Positions 1-7,550 of a stretch of 64,000 bases of DNA are shown here, in pieces. Made by a program: the position numbers and the translations under genes. How positions within the stretch are numbered: position 1 is the stretch's first letter; every line of letters begins with the position of its first letter. Under the pieces are notes generated by a model. It made no database searches and had not been told where the DNA came from. It was given only the letters and a program-made list of their open reading frames with translations. Source of the stretch: an uncultured Lachnospiraceae bacterium (GTDB taxonomy: Bacteria; Bacillota; Clostridia; Lachnospirales; Lachnospiraceae); contig CACZBF010000001.1 in the NCBI GenBank assembly GCA_902779355.1, positions 62,001 to 126,000 on the forward strand. Direction: 5' to 3'.

Positions 1-1057
1 CAAACGCATCCGCCTTGCTATCCTGCGGGAATTGAAAGCTGCTTTCAAAAAGTATCCCTTTTCCCTCCGCTTCCTTCTTTTTCTCGGACAATATCACATC
101 GGTCACAGGATTCCCCGTCTTCACATCCGGTGCAAGCGCATCTGTTTCCTTGTCGATTCTCGACAGATATCCAGCTGCTTCCTCATATTGATCCTGATCC
201 AGAAGCGCACAGATGATCTGAAGATGCTGGTTCATATCATGCCTTAATCCCCGGATACTCTGATAAAAGCCTTCTGCCTCTTCCACTCTGGCTCGGATCT
301 CCGCAATCTGCCCTTCCTGAATAGCCGCAAGGTACTTTTCTTCCTGCGTTTTCTTAATTCGCTGAAACATCAAAACTACCACAAGAAGCGCAAAATAGCA
401 TATGATCTGATATCCCGAAAGAAGCAGGCGGTAATCCATTGAATTTTCCTGCGGCAGAACGCCGGAAACCTTTTCGTAAGACAAACCAAGATAATGAAGA
501 CCCCAGTAGCCGACGACATTGGAAAAGCCAGGTGTGATGAGAAGGATCAATTCGGTTCTGCTGACCTCCTCCAGCTTTCTTGTATATGCTTTGTTAATGC
601 CTGCGATCAGTCCGAACAAAATGGCCGCGCTGATGATCTCACCCACTGCAGGCAGCACGATCGGCCACACATTCCTGAAAGTTTCGCTCATTTCAGAGTT
701 CCCGATTTTCATACCAATGGGGAGCCAGATCATGACCATGAGCCCGCTTGCGATCCATCGCATAAGATAAGCGGTCAGCGCCAGAAATAGTTTCTGTGGA
801 TAATTTCTGTGATCAATGCAAACCATCGTTGTAAGCGTCACAAGAATACCCACTCCATATGCCAATGCAGAATCCACATAAATCGGGCAGAAGTATAAAA
901 TAAGCATCACCGCGATATAAGATATCGTAACCGCCAGATGCTTTTTGTTTTTATTCTCTCCCAAATACGATTTAACATAGTAGCCGATCAAATACCCGGT
1001 GATCATGACATTCGCAATTTCCGTGATGATTATGATCGTATCCCAATATTGTTCCAT
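1..1057 (-). CDS. GHKL sensor histidine kinase, 3' part outside window
   Basis: Partial gene that runs off the left edge. About 350 residues are visible: an N-terminal block of several hydrophobic segments (roughly residues 7-220), then a coiled linker and the phosphoacceptor motif LRHDMNQH. This layout is that of AgrC/ComD-like kinases that sense peptides and work with LytTR regulators. The ATP-binding domain would lie beyond position 1. The start at 1057 is preceded by GAGG at workable spacing, and a nearby upstream ATG is out of frame. It follows the LytTR regulator gene at 1215-1913, with a structured repeat (1107-1206) in the gap, so the two probably form one operon. The ligand is unknown; no agrB/agrD-like gene was seen in the window. 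Confidence 0.85.
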   Translation of the reverse strand, partial: MEQYWDTIIIITEIANVMITGYLIGYYVKSYLGENKNKKHLAVTISYIAVMLILYFCPIYVDSALAYGVGILVTLTTMVCIDHRNYPQKLFLALTAYLMRWIASGLMVMIWLPIGMKIGNSEMSETFRNVWPIVLPAVGEIISAAILFGLIAGINKAYTRKLEEVSRTELILLITPGFSNVVGYWGLHYLGLSYEKVSGVLPQENSMDYRLLLSGYQIICYFALLVVVLMFQRIKKTQEEKYLAAIQEGQIAEIRARVEEAEGFYQSIRGLRHDMNQHLQIICALLDQDQYEEAAGYLSRIDKETDALAPDVKTGNPVTDVILSEKKKEAEGKGILFESSFQFPQDSKADAF

Positions 1058-1106
1058 GTCTGCCCTCGTTCTGCATTTCCCGCGAAGCTCCTCTCCCAGA
1101 ACGGGG

Positions 1107-1206
1107 GGCTGCAAACGTCCGTTGGACGTTTTCTTGCAGCCGACCGAAACGAAGTGAAGACCCCGCGCCGGCTTTGAGGCGCTTCAAGGGAACTCGTTAG
1201 AGTTCC
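1107..1206 (+). repeat. Structured palindromic element, copy A
   Basis: Three hairpins in a row. H1 has outer arms GGCTGCAA (1107-1114) and TTGCAGCC (1134-1141) around inner arms ACGTCC and GGACGT, with a TTTC bulge. H2 is GCGCC/GGCGC (1165-1182) around the loop GGCTTTGA. H3 is GGAACTC/GAGTTCC (1189-1206) around GTTA. The same three-hairpin order occurs at 12156-12254 with compensating changes in the stems. It fills the gap between the response regulator and kinase genes. Confidence 0.75.
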
Positions 1207-1214
1207 TTCCACTC

Positions 1215-1913
1215 TTATGCCTCGCAGTATTCCATATACTTTTCCACAAAATCCTGGTAATGCCGCCTTGCTATGGGAAGCTTCGACCCTTTTAGAACGA
1301 TCTCCTTTGAATCATAGCTTTCCACATAGCGAAAATTGACAAGATAAGCGCGATGCGGCTGATAGAATCCCTCGCCCAAAAGGTCTTTCAGAGAAGACAA
1401 CGTCCCATAATACTCGATTTTCCTGTCTTTTGTCACAATGATGACTTTTCTTCCAAAGACCTCCGCATAAAGGATTTCTGTTGTCCGGATCCGAATATGC
1501 TCTCCGGCTGCTATGACCGTGATCACATCCTCCGTTTCCTCTTCCTGATCCTGCACGGAAAGCTCCTGAACCGCATTCCGAAGAACCTCTTCCAGTTTTT
1601 CCGAATGGATCGGTTTTACAAGAAAGTGAAAAGCCTTCACATCAAAGGCCTCAAAGACATATTCCTCATTTCCGGTAATGAAGATCAGAATCCTTTTCCA
1701 GCCTTCTTCCCGGAGCTTTTTCGCGGCTTCCATTCCGGAAACACCCGGCATCTTGATATCCAGCAAAAGAATATCCGGAGAATTCTCTTCGCGGAGGAGT
1801 TTCCCCGCATCTGTAAAGATCGTAACAGATGCATTCGGATAGAGCCGCTGCACCGCGCTTCGAAACACTTCGCATATTCTGATGTCGTCATCACAGATTG
1901 TAATTCTCATCAT
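1215..1913 (-). CDS. LytTR-family response regulator
   Basis: A 232-residue regulator: an N-terminal receiver domain with acidic pocket DDD and phosphoacceptor Asp in LLLDIKMPG (near residue 51), the conserved KP near residue 103, then a C-terminal LytTR DNA-binding domain from about residue 130 (EILYAEVFGRK, FYQPHRAYLVN). LytTR regulators such as AgrA and ComE bind pairs of 9-bp direct repeats. I chose the start at 1913 (MMRITICDD) because AGGGGATAAA precedes it; an upstream in-frame start would lie closer to the promoter and has no ribosome site. A LytTR-type tandem site with a -10 box (1997-2026) lies just upstream, which suggests autoregulation. Partner kinase at 1-1057. Confidence 0.92.
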   Translation of the reverse strand: MMRITICDDDIRICEVFRSAVQRLYPNASVTIFTDAGKLLREENSPDILLLDIKMPGVSGMEAAKKLREEGWKRILIFITGNEEYVFEAFDVKAFHFLVKPIHSEKLEEVLRNAVQELSVQDQEEETEDVITVIAAGEHIRIRTTEILYAEVFGRKVIIVTKDRKIEYYGTLSSLKDLLGEGFYQPHRAYLVNFRYVESYDSKEIVLKGSKLPIARRHYQDFVEKYMEYCEA

Positions 1914-1957
1914 TTTATCCCCTGCTTTTTCTGCCCCGCTCGACAGATTTCTCATAT

Positions 1958-2026
1958 ATCATAGAAGATTTCTCACACCATTTCTATAAACATGTTATGA
2001 ACGATCACTTTTATGTCATGAATGGT
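1958..2026 (-). promoter_or_regulatory. LytTR tandem site 1 and promoter
   Basis: On the minus strand two boxes, ACCATTCAT (2018-2026) and ATCGTTCAT (1997-2005), are separated by 12 bp, giving the 21-bp period typical of AgrA/ComE sites. A -10 box TATGAT starts exactly 33 bp after the second box (1958-1963). No clear -35 box is present, as expected for an activator-dependent promoter. It drives the regulator/kinase pair at 1913 and below. Confidence 0.75.
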
Positions 2027-2084
2027 ATATTTTGCTGAAAAGCCAAGCCTGTATGTCTGCCGGTCTTATACTGATGGTTTTCTC

Positions 2085-2166
2085 CCTGAAAAAAAGAGCT
2101 TCAGCCCTTATTGGACTGAAGCTACTATATATGATTAACGATAGTAACGCACGCTCTATAAGTCAA
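2085..2166 (-). terminator. Minus-strand terminator with a promoter just upstream
   Basis: The arms AGCTTCAG and CTGAAGCT (2097-2104 and 2116-2123) form a stem of about 11 bp followed on the minus strand by a run of T. Directly upstream on the same strand are TTGACT (2161-2166) and TATCGT (2138-2143), 17 bp apart. Together they could make an RNA of only about 45 nt, or simply insulate the regulator promoter from transcripts coming from the right. No minus-strand gene ends here. Confidence 0.5.
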
Positions 2167-2169
2167 GGT

Positions 2170-2197
2170 TTGAAATGATCCATACTCATGATAGAAT
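2170..2197 (+). promoter_or_regulatory. Putative sigma-A promoter for the P-loop kinase gene
   Basis: TTGAAA (2170-2175) and TAGAAT (2192-2197) are 16 bp apart and lie 64 bp before the kinase start at 2261. Confidence 0.45.
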
Positions 2198-2260
2198 AGT
2201 ACAAATCGGGGTTTGGCGAGGCAGATTAGCTTTGAGTTTTCTTAACGAAGAGGACTTGAT

Positions 2261-2788
2261 ATGGGAATACTGATATGCGGACTCAACGGGACTGGGAAAA
2301 GTACCCTGGGAAGAATGCTGTCTGACCGGATGGGATATGAGTTTATAGATAATGAGGATCTCTATTTTCCGAAGACAGATCCTTTGTACATGTTTTCCAG
2401 CCCGAGAAGCAAAGAAGAAGTGATCCAGCTTCTGGAAGAAAGAATCAGCGAAAATAAGCAGTTTATTTTTGCATCTGTAAGAGGTAATTACGGCTACAGA
2501 CTGATCGCCTCATTGGATCGTATTATCCTGATTGAGGTTCCGAAGCAAATCCGAAGCCAGCGCGTCCGGGATCGCTCCTATCAGAAGTTCGGGGACAGGA
2601 TCCTTCCGGGTGGAGATTTGTACGACAGGGAAAACAAGTGGTTTTCGCTGACGGAAACTAGACAGGAAACTTATGTCACAGACTGGCTTGAAACAATAAA
2701 TTGTCCTGTGTACCGGATTGATGGGACACTGCCGGTTGAGGAGAACGTGGATTATCTTGTTTCTGTATTGTCAGAGGAGATTACCTGA
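2261..2788 (+). CDS. P-loop nucleoside/nucleotide kinase-like ATPase
   Basis: A 175-residue cytosolic protein with a Walker A motif GLNGTGKST at residues 7-15, an acidic pair (EFIDNEDLYF) where small kinases bind substrate, and a late RVRDRSYQKFGDR segment that resembles an Arg-rich lid. The size and fold pattern fit the adenylate kinase / shikimate kinase group of small-molecule kinases, but the substrate cannot be told from the sequence. It is a lone plus-strand gene between the regulator operon and the toxin-like locus. AT-richer codon use than the genes after 15 kb, like its neighbours in this region. Confidence 0.7.
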   Translation: MGILICGLNGTGKSTLGRMLSDRMGYEFIDNEDLYFPKTDPLYMFSSPRSKEEVIQLLEERISENKQFIFASVRGNYGYRLIASLDRIILIEVPKQIRSQRVRDRSYQKFGDRILPGGDLYDRENKWFSLTETRQETYVTDWLETINCPVYRIDGTLPVEENVDYLVSVLSEEIT

Positions 2789-2951
2789 TGTGGAAATCAG
2801 TAAAAAGAAATCGAAATGCTTCATGAAAAATAAGTGGAGCAAACCGTCACTTATGACTGGGGAGGTCATGCGTATACCTGGCATCATGATCACACAGAAG
2901 AGCACGAGATAGTATATTAGATTCTCCAACAGAATCAGCCCATGAAAGTCA

Positions 2952-2979
2952 TTGTTTTTCTGAAGAAAACAAGTATAAT
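2952..2979 (+). promoter_or_regulatory. Promoter of the type I toxin-like mRNA
   Basis: TTGTTT (2952-2957) and a perfect TATAAT (2974-2979) are 16 bp apart. The predicted first transcribed bases are GGGTGCCATC from 2988, repeated in inverted orientation at 3258-3267. Confidence 0.6.
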
Positions 2980-3089
2980 GTCCTTGTGGGTGCCATCATT
3001 TGCGGTGGACGGCTGACCCTCTCCGGAGGGACTGTGACCCTCCGTTTACATTGAAACCCTTTAGGGAATCTCATTAGGGAGGGCTTGAT

Positions 3090-3191
3090 ATGGTGACTAT
3101 CGAAGGACTTATTGCTGTACTGAGCTTATGCGTCGGATGCTTTAGCCTTGGATATGCCATCGGACGCAAGGATAATAAAACGCAGAAATAG
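3090..3191 (+). CDS. Small hydrophobic holin-like (type I) toxin
   Basis: A 33-residue peptide beginning MVTIEGLIAVLSLCVG, with one membrane segment and a basic tail ending KDNKTQK. Firmicutes carry many such peptides annotated as putative holin-like toxins, the toxic half of type I systems of the TxpA/BhlA kind; they act at the inner membrane. AGGGAGGG stands just before the ATG. A leader of about 100 nt precedes it, and the stop codon lies inside a bidirectional hairpin shared with a convergent RNA. Identification rests on the N-terminal MVT motif, the size and the locus architecture; toxicity is inferred. Confidence 0.65.
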   Translation: MVTIEGLIAVLSLCVGCFSLGYAIGRKDNKTQK

Positions 3192-3225
3192 CCGCCCAGA
3201 CTCTGGCAAAGTTTAGCGGCTATTT
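3186..3225. terminator. Bidirectional terminator shared by toxin mRNA and antisense RNA
   Basis: AAATAGCCGC (3186-3195) pairs with GCGGCTATTT (3216-3225), with a smaller CCAGA/TCTGG helix inside. The A and T ends of the stem make it usable in both directions. The toxin stop codon is within the left arm. Confidence 0.6.
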
Positions 3226-3267
3226 CATAGCTAAATAAACCGGGTCAGCCGTCTATCGATGGCACCC
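3187..3267 (-). ncRNA. Putative antisense RNA of the type I toxin locus
   Basis: On the minus strand a start at 3267 would begin with GGGTGCCATC, the same first ten bases as the toxin mRNA leader, preceded by TATTAT (3278-3283) as a possible -10 box; the -35 is weak. The RNA would be about 80 nt, overlap the 3' end of the toxin gene and stop at the shared hairpin. This matches the convergent layout of TxpA/RatA-type systems. Inference from architecture only. Confidence 0.45.
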
Positions 3268-3326
3268 TTTATATTTCATAATATATCACGTTCCTATCAT
3301 ACATGCAAGAATTTCCCTTTCCCTTC

Positions 3327-4088
3327 CTACACTGACACATCGATTGTAAGTCCTCTTCGGGTATCGATCATATCATTTTTTATCACTTTCTGCTCATTAT
3401 TTCTCAGTTTTTCAATCAGTTCCTCTGGTGATTCTCCACGAGAAAGCAGTTTTTTCATTTTCTCCGTATTTTCTTCACGACGAGCTTCTCGTTTCTCCTC
3501 CAGCTCTTTCGCCTTCTTTTTCCGCTCTGCTACTTTCTCCATCAGCTTGTCTTGCCGTTCCTTTAATTCCTCCGCTTTTTCCTTTGCGCATTGTGCTTGT
3601 TTTTCTGAAGCCTGGGGATCATAGCCGATACTCCAATAGCTGATCCGCCCATCCTTCTCAATCTGCATTCCGCACGCCAGAACTTCATGCCCCATGGCAT
3701 TTATGTCGCGTTCTATTTGTTTTCCTTCCTCCGGGAGCTTTGCTATCCGTTCCTCAATGACAGAAGCCAGTTCCGGATCCTTCCTCATTTGTTCTGCGAT
3801 ATTTCTTGAGATTACAAGATTTGACGTACCTCCAGAACCCATAATGGTACTCATAAAAGATTTGTCCGAACCCGAATATGTAGAAATGTTCACCCCATAT
3901 TTCGATCCGAGTTCGGATAGATACTGATTCAGAGGCTTTATTCTTTCCTCCGCATTTTTCTGAGCAGACTCAGATTTTTCAGAGCTCTGAGTATCAGAAA
4001 GCTCCGTTTGTTTTGCCGCAGCATTTTTCTTCAGTTCGAAGACATTTTCGAACTGCCACATAGACTTTCCAACACCTGAAACAGCCAT
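3327..4088 (-). CDS. Conserved protein of unknown function, DUF6033-like group
   Basis: 253 residues with no signal peptide or membrane segment. A short Ser/Gly N-terminus (MAVSGVGKS) leads to a core with VISRNIAEQMRKDPEL (93-108), then MGHEVLACGMQIEKDGR, then a long charged coiled coil rich in Glu and Lys. The gene at 8125 shares the same two blocks (an I-x-M-x-x-DP block and GH...CG..I..DG...Y), so they are true homologues. I believe such proteins are filed under DUF6033, but I cannot confirm it here. A strong AAGGAGG precedes the start. It lies 85 bp behind the coiled-coil gene at 4173 and probably shares its LytTR-type promoter. Confidence 0.6.
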   Translation of the reverse strand: MAVSGVGKSMWQFENVFELKKNAAAKQTELSDTQSSEKSESAQKNAEERIKPLNQYLSELGSKYGVNISTYSGSDKSFMSTIMGSGGTSNLVISRNIAEQMRKDPELASVIEERIAKLPEEGKQIERDINAMGHEVLACGMQIEKDGRISYWSIGYDPQASEKQAQCAKEKAEELKERQDKLMEKVAERKKKAKELEEKREARREENTEKMKKLLSRGESPEELIEKLRNNEQKVIKNDMIDTRRGLTIDVSV

Positions 4089-4172
4089 ATTTTCCCCTCC
4101 TTGATTTTTGTTATGAATTCCATTTCACTTTGTATAGCTATCATCCTGCATTGCAACAATGTCAGTTTTCAC

Positions 4173-4778
4173 CTAAACTCTGTAGTCAATACTTCTATAT
4201 CTGCCATCGGCTGTGTCCTGATCTGACACTATGACTTGATCCTCCGGAGATGGCATTTTCTCTGAGCCTTCTTCTATCTTCTGAAGTTCCTCCATCGTAT
4301 CCATAGACTCCTGAAGCTCTTCAACTGACTCCTCGGTCTGCTCCATGGTTTCCTCCATGGTTTCAAGTTCTTCCATGATCTCTGACAGCATCCCTTCCGG
4401 CTGTTCAATGCCAGTCGCCTCTTCGATCGCTTCCTTGATCGCATCTTTCCGACGTTCTTCCGGAGTCTTCGGTTCGGTTTTTTCAGCGTTCTTCTTGATC
4501 TTCTCTCCCCGTTCCTGCGCCTCTTCCATCGCTTTGTACATCTGAGAATTGTTGAATTCCTTCTTCGCTGCCGCGATCTGATCCTCATAGCCGTGAAGCA
4601 ATTCCAGTTTTCTGGAGATATCAGAAAGATCCGTTGATGTCATCTCTTTCAATTTTTCCTTCTGATTCTCAAAAAACTGTACCTTATCATCTCTCTGCTG
4701 CTGTCGCTGCATACGATCTTCTACGCTTTTTAATCCGTATGAATTCTGATTAACCAAACCAGGCATTTTTATGTTCAT
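4173..4778 (-). CDS. Glu-rich coiled-coil protein of unknown function
   Basis: 201 residues, almost entirely predicted helix: a Gln/Arg/Lys-rich first half and an acidic second half with repeats of the form MEELETMEETMEQTEES. No signal peptide. I placed the start at 4778 (MNIKMPGLVNQ) because AAGGAAA precedes it at the right distance; longer versions would begin inside the LytTR-type site at 4857-4886. The N-terminus resembles those of the neighbouring unknown proteins in being short and polar. It begins a two-gene unit with 3327-4088. No function recognised; a partner or chaperone of the neighbouring proteins is possible but unproven. Confidence 0.6.
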   Translation of the reverse strand: MNIKMPGLVNQNSYGLKSVEDRMQRQQQRDDKVQFFENQKEKLKEMTSTDLSDISRKLELLHGYEDQIAAAKKEFNNSQMYKAMEEAQERGEKIKKNAEKTEPKTPEERRKDAIKEAIEEATGIEQPEGMLSEIMEELETMEETMEQTEESVEELQESMDTMEELQKIEEGSEKMPSPEDQVIVSDQDTADGRYRSIDYRV

Positions 4779-4856
4779 ATTCATTTCCTTTCCAAGACAA
4801 CATATGGCTTCACCCTTTATGTCGTTTCGATCCGGCTCCGGGATTACAGGCATGTC

Positions 4857-4886
4857 ATGAACGGTCACTTTTTCGTTATAAACGGT
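4857..4886 (-). promoter_or_regulatory. LytTR tandem site 2
   Basis: Minus-strand boxes ACCGTTTAT (4878-4886) and ACCGTTCAT (4857-4865), 12 bp apart. At the 33-bp position where other sites have a -10 box there is only GACATA, so the promoter is weaker or differently placed. It lies 79 bp before the start at 4778. Confidence 0.65.
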
Positions 4887-4895
4887 AACAAAATC

Positions 4896-4975
4896 GAGTA
4901 GGAGGGGTTCCCCTCCTACTCACGCGCGGGGCGCGTCCGGCTTCAGCCGGGATATTTCCTTGCGCGCCCCTGCGC
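4896..4975 (+). repeat. Structured palindromic element, copy E
   Basis: A perfect 11-12 bp hairpin (4896-4921, arms GAGTAGGAGGGG and CCCCTCCTACTC) is followed by a second palindrome (4924-4975). The latter has outer arms GGGGCGCG/CGCGCCCC, an inner CCGGC/GCCGG hairpin and a bulge containing TTTCCTTG, the same plan as hairpin 1 of copies A and B (TTTCTTG). It sits between the terminator of the gene at 5021 and LytTR site 2. Confidence 0.55.
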
Positions 4976-4977
4976 AT

Positions 4978-5008
4978 AAAAAGGGGTGGCCTGCTATAGA
5001 CCACCCCC
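4978..5008 (-). terminator. Rho-independent terminator after the gene at 5021
   Basis: Minus strand: GGGGTGG/CCACCCC stem (arms 5001-5007 and 4983-4989) followed by TTTTT. It lies 13 bp past the stop codon. Confidence 0.8.
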
Positions 5009-5020
5009 TGTGATTACCTG

Positions 5021-5671
5021 TTATTCTTCTGTAATGATATCCTTGTTCTTTTCTTTGGATGCGTAATAGTCATCAAAAAGCTTATTCGCCGCGTTCATCG
5101 TGTCTCTGCTGATGCTCGGGAGTTCCTTACCCCAGGCTTTTGTCGCCAGCTTGAAACCCTTCTCCATCGCAGACTGCATCTTCTTCATCTTCTCAACATC
5201 ATCCCCGGCCAATGCGGATGCAAAATCAAAGAGACGCTGCGAGGTTTTTTTCACACTCCAGTATCCGTCTTCAGAAATGTCCTTCTGTGCCTGAGCCTTT
5301 GTTGCGGCATCTACTTTATAATCACCGCTTGCCAGGAATTTCCACATATTGGCATTCCCATAAGCCGTCGCCTGCTTTCCCATCATCTGGGATACCATAC
5401 TGGTAAGCTGACTCTGCTGCTTCTCCTGATCCGCTTTCAGCTGTGCCACTAGTGCTTCCCGATCAGCTTTACTCATCTTGTTTACGGAATAGGTTGCCTT
5501 CTCCGTATTTCCGGTGCCCTTTTCATAGACCACACCGGTATCGGCTACGGATTTTGCCCCAGAAGACTGCTCGTCCTTTGCAGACTTCTCCGTAATCTTC
5601 TGATTTTGGTAAGATGATTGTACGGTCGCGGTGTTTAGCGGTGGTGAATACCCTACACTTGTGATTCCCAT
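5021..5671 (-). CDS. Unknown protein with a motility-associated C-terminal domain
   Basis: 216 residues. The N-terminal 70 are polar and low in complexity (MGITSVGYSPP, then Gln/Ser/Lys), without a signal peptide. The C-terminal part holds EDGYWSVKKTSQRLFDFA (near 132-149), then a helix and KAWGKELPSISRDTMNAANKLFD. From memory, this GYW-V--TS-R--DFA--L pattern recurs in short proteins of flagellated Clostridia and some Proteobacteria, often close to flagellar genes; I cannot verify the family name here. AAGGAGGAAAAA precedes the start. It is a single-gene unit with its own LytTR site (5807-5836), a -10 box GATACT, a leader hairpin and a terminator. Export through the flagellar apparatus is a hypothesis. 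Confidence 0.6.
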   Translation of the reverse strand: MGITSVGYSPPLNTATVQSSYQNQKITEKSAKDEQSSGAKSVADTGVVYEKGTGNTEKATYSVNKMSKADREALVAQLKADQEKQQSQLTSMVSQMMGKQATAYGNANMWKFLASGDYKVDAATKAQAQKDISEDGYWSVKKTSQRLFDFASALAGDDVEKMKKMQSAMEKGFKLATKAWGKELPSISRDTMNAANKLFDDYYASKEKNKDIITEE

Positions 5672-5720
5672 GCTTTTTCCTCCTTGAAAATGGTGAGATC
5701 CTTTCGAGTCTCGTTGTTTT

Positions 5721-5740
5721 GGCTGAAATCCCTTTCAGCC
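5721..5740 (-). other. 5' leader hairpin with GNRA-type loop
   Basis: Minus-strand arms GGCTGAAA and TTTCAGCC enclose a GGGA tetraloop within the predicted leader of the gene at 5021. It may stabilise the mRNA 5' end. Confidence 0.45.
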
Positions 5741-5767
5741 GAGCTACACAGATAAACTGTCATCCTC

Positions 5768-5836
5768 AGTATCGAACCATTTTAAGGAAAATGCAATAGA
5801 CATGTCATGAACGGTCGAAATAATGGTATGAATGGT
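5768..5836 (-). promoter_or_regulatory. LytTR tandem site 3 and promoter
   Basis: Minus-strand boxes ACCATTCAT (5828-5836) and ACCGTTCAT (5807-5815), 12 bp apart, followed 33 bp later by the -10 box GATACT (5768-5773). The first box touches the stop codon of the methyltransferase gene. Serves the gene at 5021-5671. Confidence 0.75.
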
Positions 5837-6591
5837 CAATTTTTGATCGCAATGGCTGTAAATTCACCGGGAAGTTTTTCATTTTCCCAAGAAGGATGTT
5901 CATCAAATCTTTTCAAAACAAATCCGTTATCAATCATCGAATTTATGATCTCACTGATCGTATATTTCCTGTAACTGCACTTTGGTATCCGGGCACGAAT
6001 CTCATCTTCATAGAAACGAGCATGAGCCATTTCCCCTTCATAAATCTCCTTGGAAAAATAGCTCATTTCAGGCGTCTCCAGATCCAACGCATCCATGATC
6101 TTTGTAAATGGATGAAAATCGCTGCATATCATCTTCCCGCTCTGTTTCAGGATGGCAGATATTATCTTCATAAACTGATTAATATCATGAAAATAGTGAA
6201 GGATCCCACCTTCCATAAAGGCTACATCAAAACACCCTTCATATTTTGGGAGATCCATTTCCAAGATATCACATGCTACAAATCCTATCCTGGCGCCGGC
6301 AGCATCTGCCGTCTCCAGAACATATCGTTTATTTTCTTCTGAAATATCAAATACAGTGACATCTGCACCCAGTAAAGCCAAAGGAATTGCCTTTTTTCCA
6401 CAGGAACCGCAGATATTGGCAATCTTGACACCTTCAAAGCGCTCAAAATAATCTGCATACCGCTTAAGCATAGCTTTCGGGTTTTCCTTGTACTGCTTTG
6501 CACAATCTTCGGGTCGACCTAACATCCTTACCCAGAAATCATAGGCATCATATTCCCATGCGATTTTATTTTGTTTACAGTATTCCTGCAT
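5836..6591 (-). CDS. Class I SAM-dependent methyltransferase
   Basis: 251 residues. The Rossmann-fold methyltransferase motifs are visible: a motif I variant IANICGSCGKKAIPLALLGA (near 57-76, GxCGxx), motif II VTVFDISEEN with the acidic residue that binds the SAM ribose, DILEMDLP, and FDVAFMEGGILHYFHD as motif IV. The substrate is unknown; the family covers small molecules and cofactors. GGGAGCAAT precedes the start. It lies between the regulated unknown genes. A degenerate LytTR-like pair (6618-6646) stands directly upstream, but it is too close to the start and has altered spacing, so I do not count it as a site. Confidence 0.8.
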   Translation of the reverse strand: MQEYCKQNKIAWEYDAYDFWVRMLGRPEDCAKQYKENPKAMLKRYADYFERFEGVKIANICGSCGKKAIPLALLGADVTVFDISEENKRYVLETADAAGARIGFVACDILEMDLPKYEGCFDVAFMEGGILHYFHDINQFMKIISAILKQSGKMICSDFHPFTKIMDALDLETPEMSYFSKEIYEGEMAHARFYEDEIRARIPKCSYRKYTISEIINSMIDNGFVLKRFDEHPSWENEKLPGEFTAIAIKN

Positions 6592-6649
6592 ATTGCTCCC
6601 TGTCTCTTATGCACCGTTATGATGGTATTCGTTTATGAAAAATGGTCTA

Positions 6650-7441
6650 TCACCTCAGCTCATACTTAATCGTGATCTGTGCCGTGATGGTTACTTCACC
6701 GGGGCTGATTGCAACATCTCCTCCACCGCCCATAGCCTCTTCCGTTGCGGCATATTTCGCTGCGCCGTTATCATAGCTGTAACGGAGCGATGTATCCTGA
6801 TATCCTTCGGTCATTTCCACGACGGTTCCCAAAGTTTTTCCGGCTGTCTCTGCCAGGCTTTCCGCTTTTTTCTCTGCTGCAGCAACGGCCTCCTTCAAAG
6901 CATCCTCATAGGCTTCGTCGTATGACGAACTGAAATACCGTACATAATCCACTTCGGTCATCCCGCTTTCGCCGAGCGCTGACAGGGTTTCTCCCGCCTT
7001 ATCAATCGGAATATCCGACACCGTCAGTGTCGTCCTGACATAATAGCCGGTAATTTCCTCTCCGAACTCATCGTATCTGGGATAGAGCGAATAGTCCGAG
7101 GTCTGGATCGATTTCTCCTCGACTCCCAGTTCCTTGAGCTTTTGAAGCACGGTATTTACATCCTCGTTATTCCTGCGTTGTGCCTCCTCCGTTGTCTCCT
7201 CCGTAGCCTCAATGCCCACCGTGATCTCTGCCATATCCGGCTCTGTTTTCGACTCGCCTTCGGCGTTGACGGTCAGGTAACCAGCGTCTGTCGAGTTCTC
7301 CGTTTCAACTGTTTTTCCGCTTTCCACAACATGCGAGACTGCTTCTTTTTCACTGGCCACTCCCGTATTCTGCGCAACATTCCCGCATCCTGTCAGACAA
7401 ACCATTCCAATTAAAAACACTACAATCAAATTCTTTTTCAT
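6650..7441 (-). CDS. SIMPL-domain (DUF541) lipoprotein
   Basis: 263 residues. The N-terminus MKKNLIVVFLIGMVCLTGCGN is a lipoprotein signal with lipobox LTGC, so the protein should be anchored outside the membrane. The rest is a SIMPL/DUF541 domain: YLTVNAEGESKTEPDMAEI, then an E-rich helix, SDYSLYPRYDEFGEEITGYY, DYVRYFSSSYDEAYEDALKEA, and a C-terminal strand set with ITAQITIKYELR. Family members include the E. coli YggE oxidative-stress protein and periplasmic proteins of unclear role. I chose the start at 7441 because AAGGAGGATCATT precedes it and the signal peptide begins there; the longer reading frame upstream lacks both. Confidence 0.88.
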   Translation of the reverse strand: MKKNLIVVFLIGMVCLTGCGNVAQNTGVASEKEAVSHVVESGKTVETENSTDAGYLTVNAEGESKTEPDMAEITVGIEATEETTEEAQRRNNEDVNTVLQKLKELGVEEKSIQTSDYSLYPRYDEFGEEITGYYVRTTLTVSDIPIDKAGETLSALGESGMTEVDYVRYFSSSYDEAYEDALKEAVAAAEKKAESLAETAGKTLGTVVEMTEGYQDTSLRYSYDNGAAKYAATEEAMGGGGDVAISPGEVTITAQITIKYELR

Positions 7442-7550
7442 AATGATCCTCCTTATCTGTTGGGGTTTACGTCCTTCATCTATATAAGCGACATTATGAA
7501 TCGTTTGGTTGCAGCCTTTCAAAACTTTTTTAAATTCTTTCATCAAATGT

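Noticed and set aside
1353-1964. Long plus-strand open frame of 203 codons
   Set aside because: It is the antisense of the response regulator gene, which has clear domains and codon use.
6618-6646. LytTR-like pair upstream of the methyltransferase gene
   Set aside because: The spacer is 11 instead of 12, one box is poor, and it lies only 27 bp from the start codon, leaving no room for a -10 box at 33 bp. Possibly a decayed site.
7478-7500. Single ACGATTCAT box before the SIMPL lipoprotein gene
   Set aside because: No second box 21 bp away and no -10 at the expected distance.
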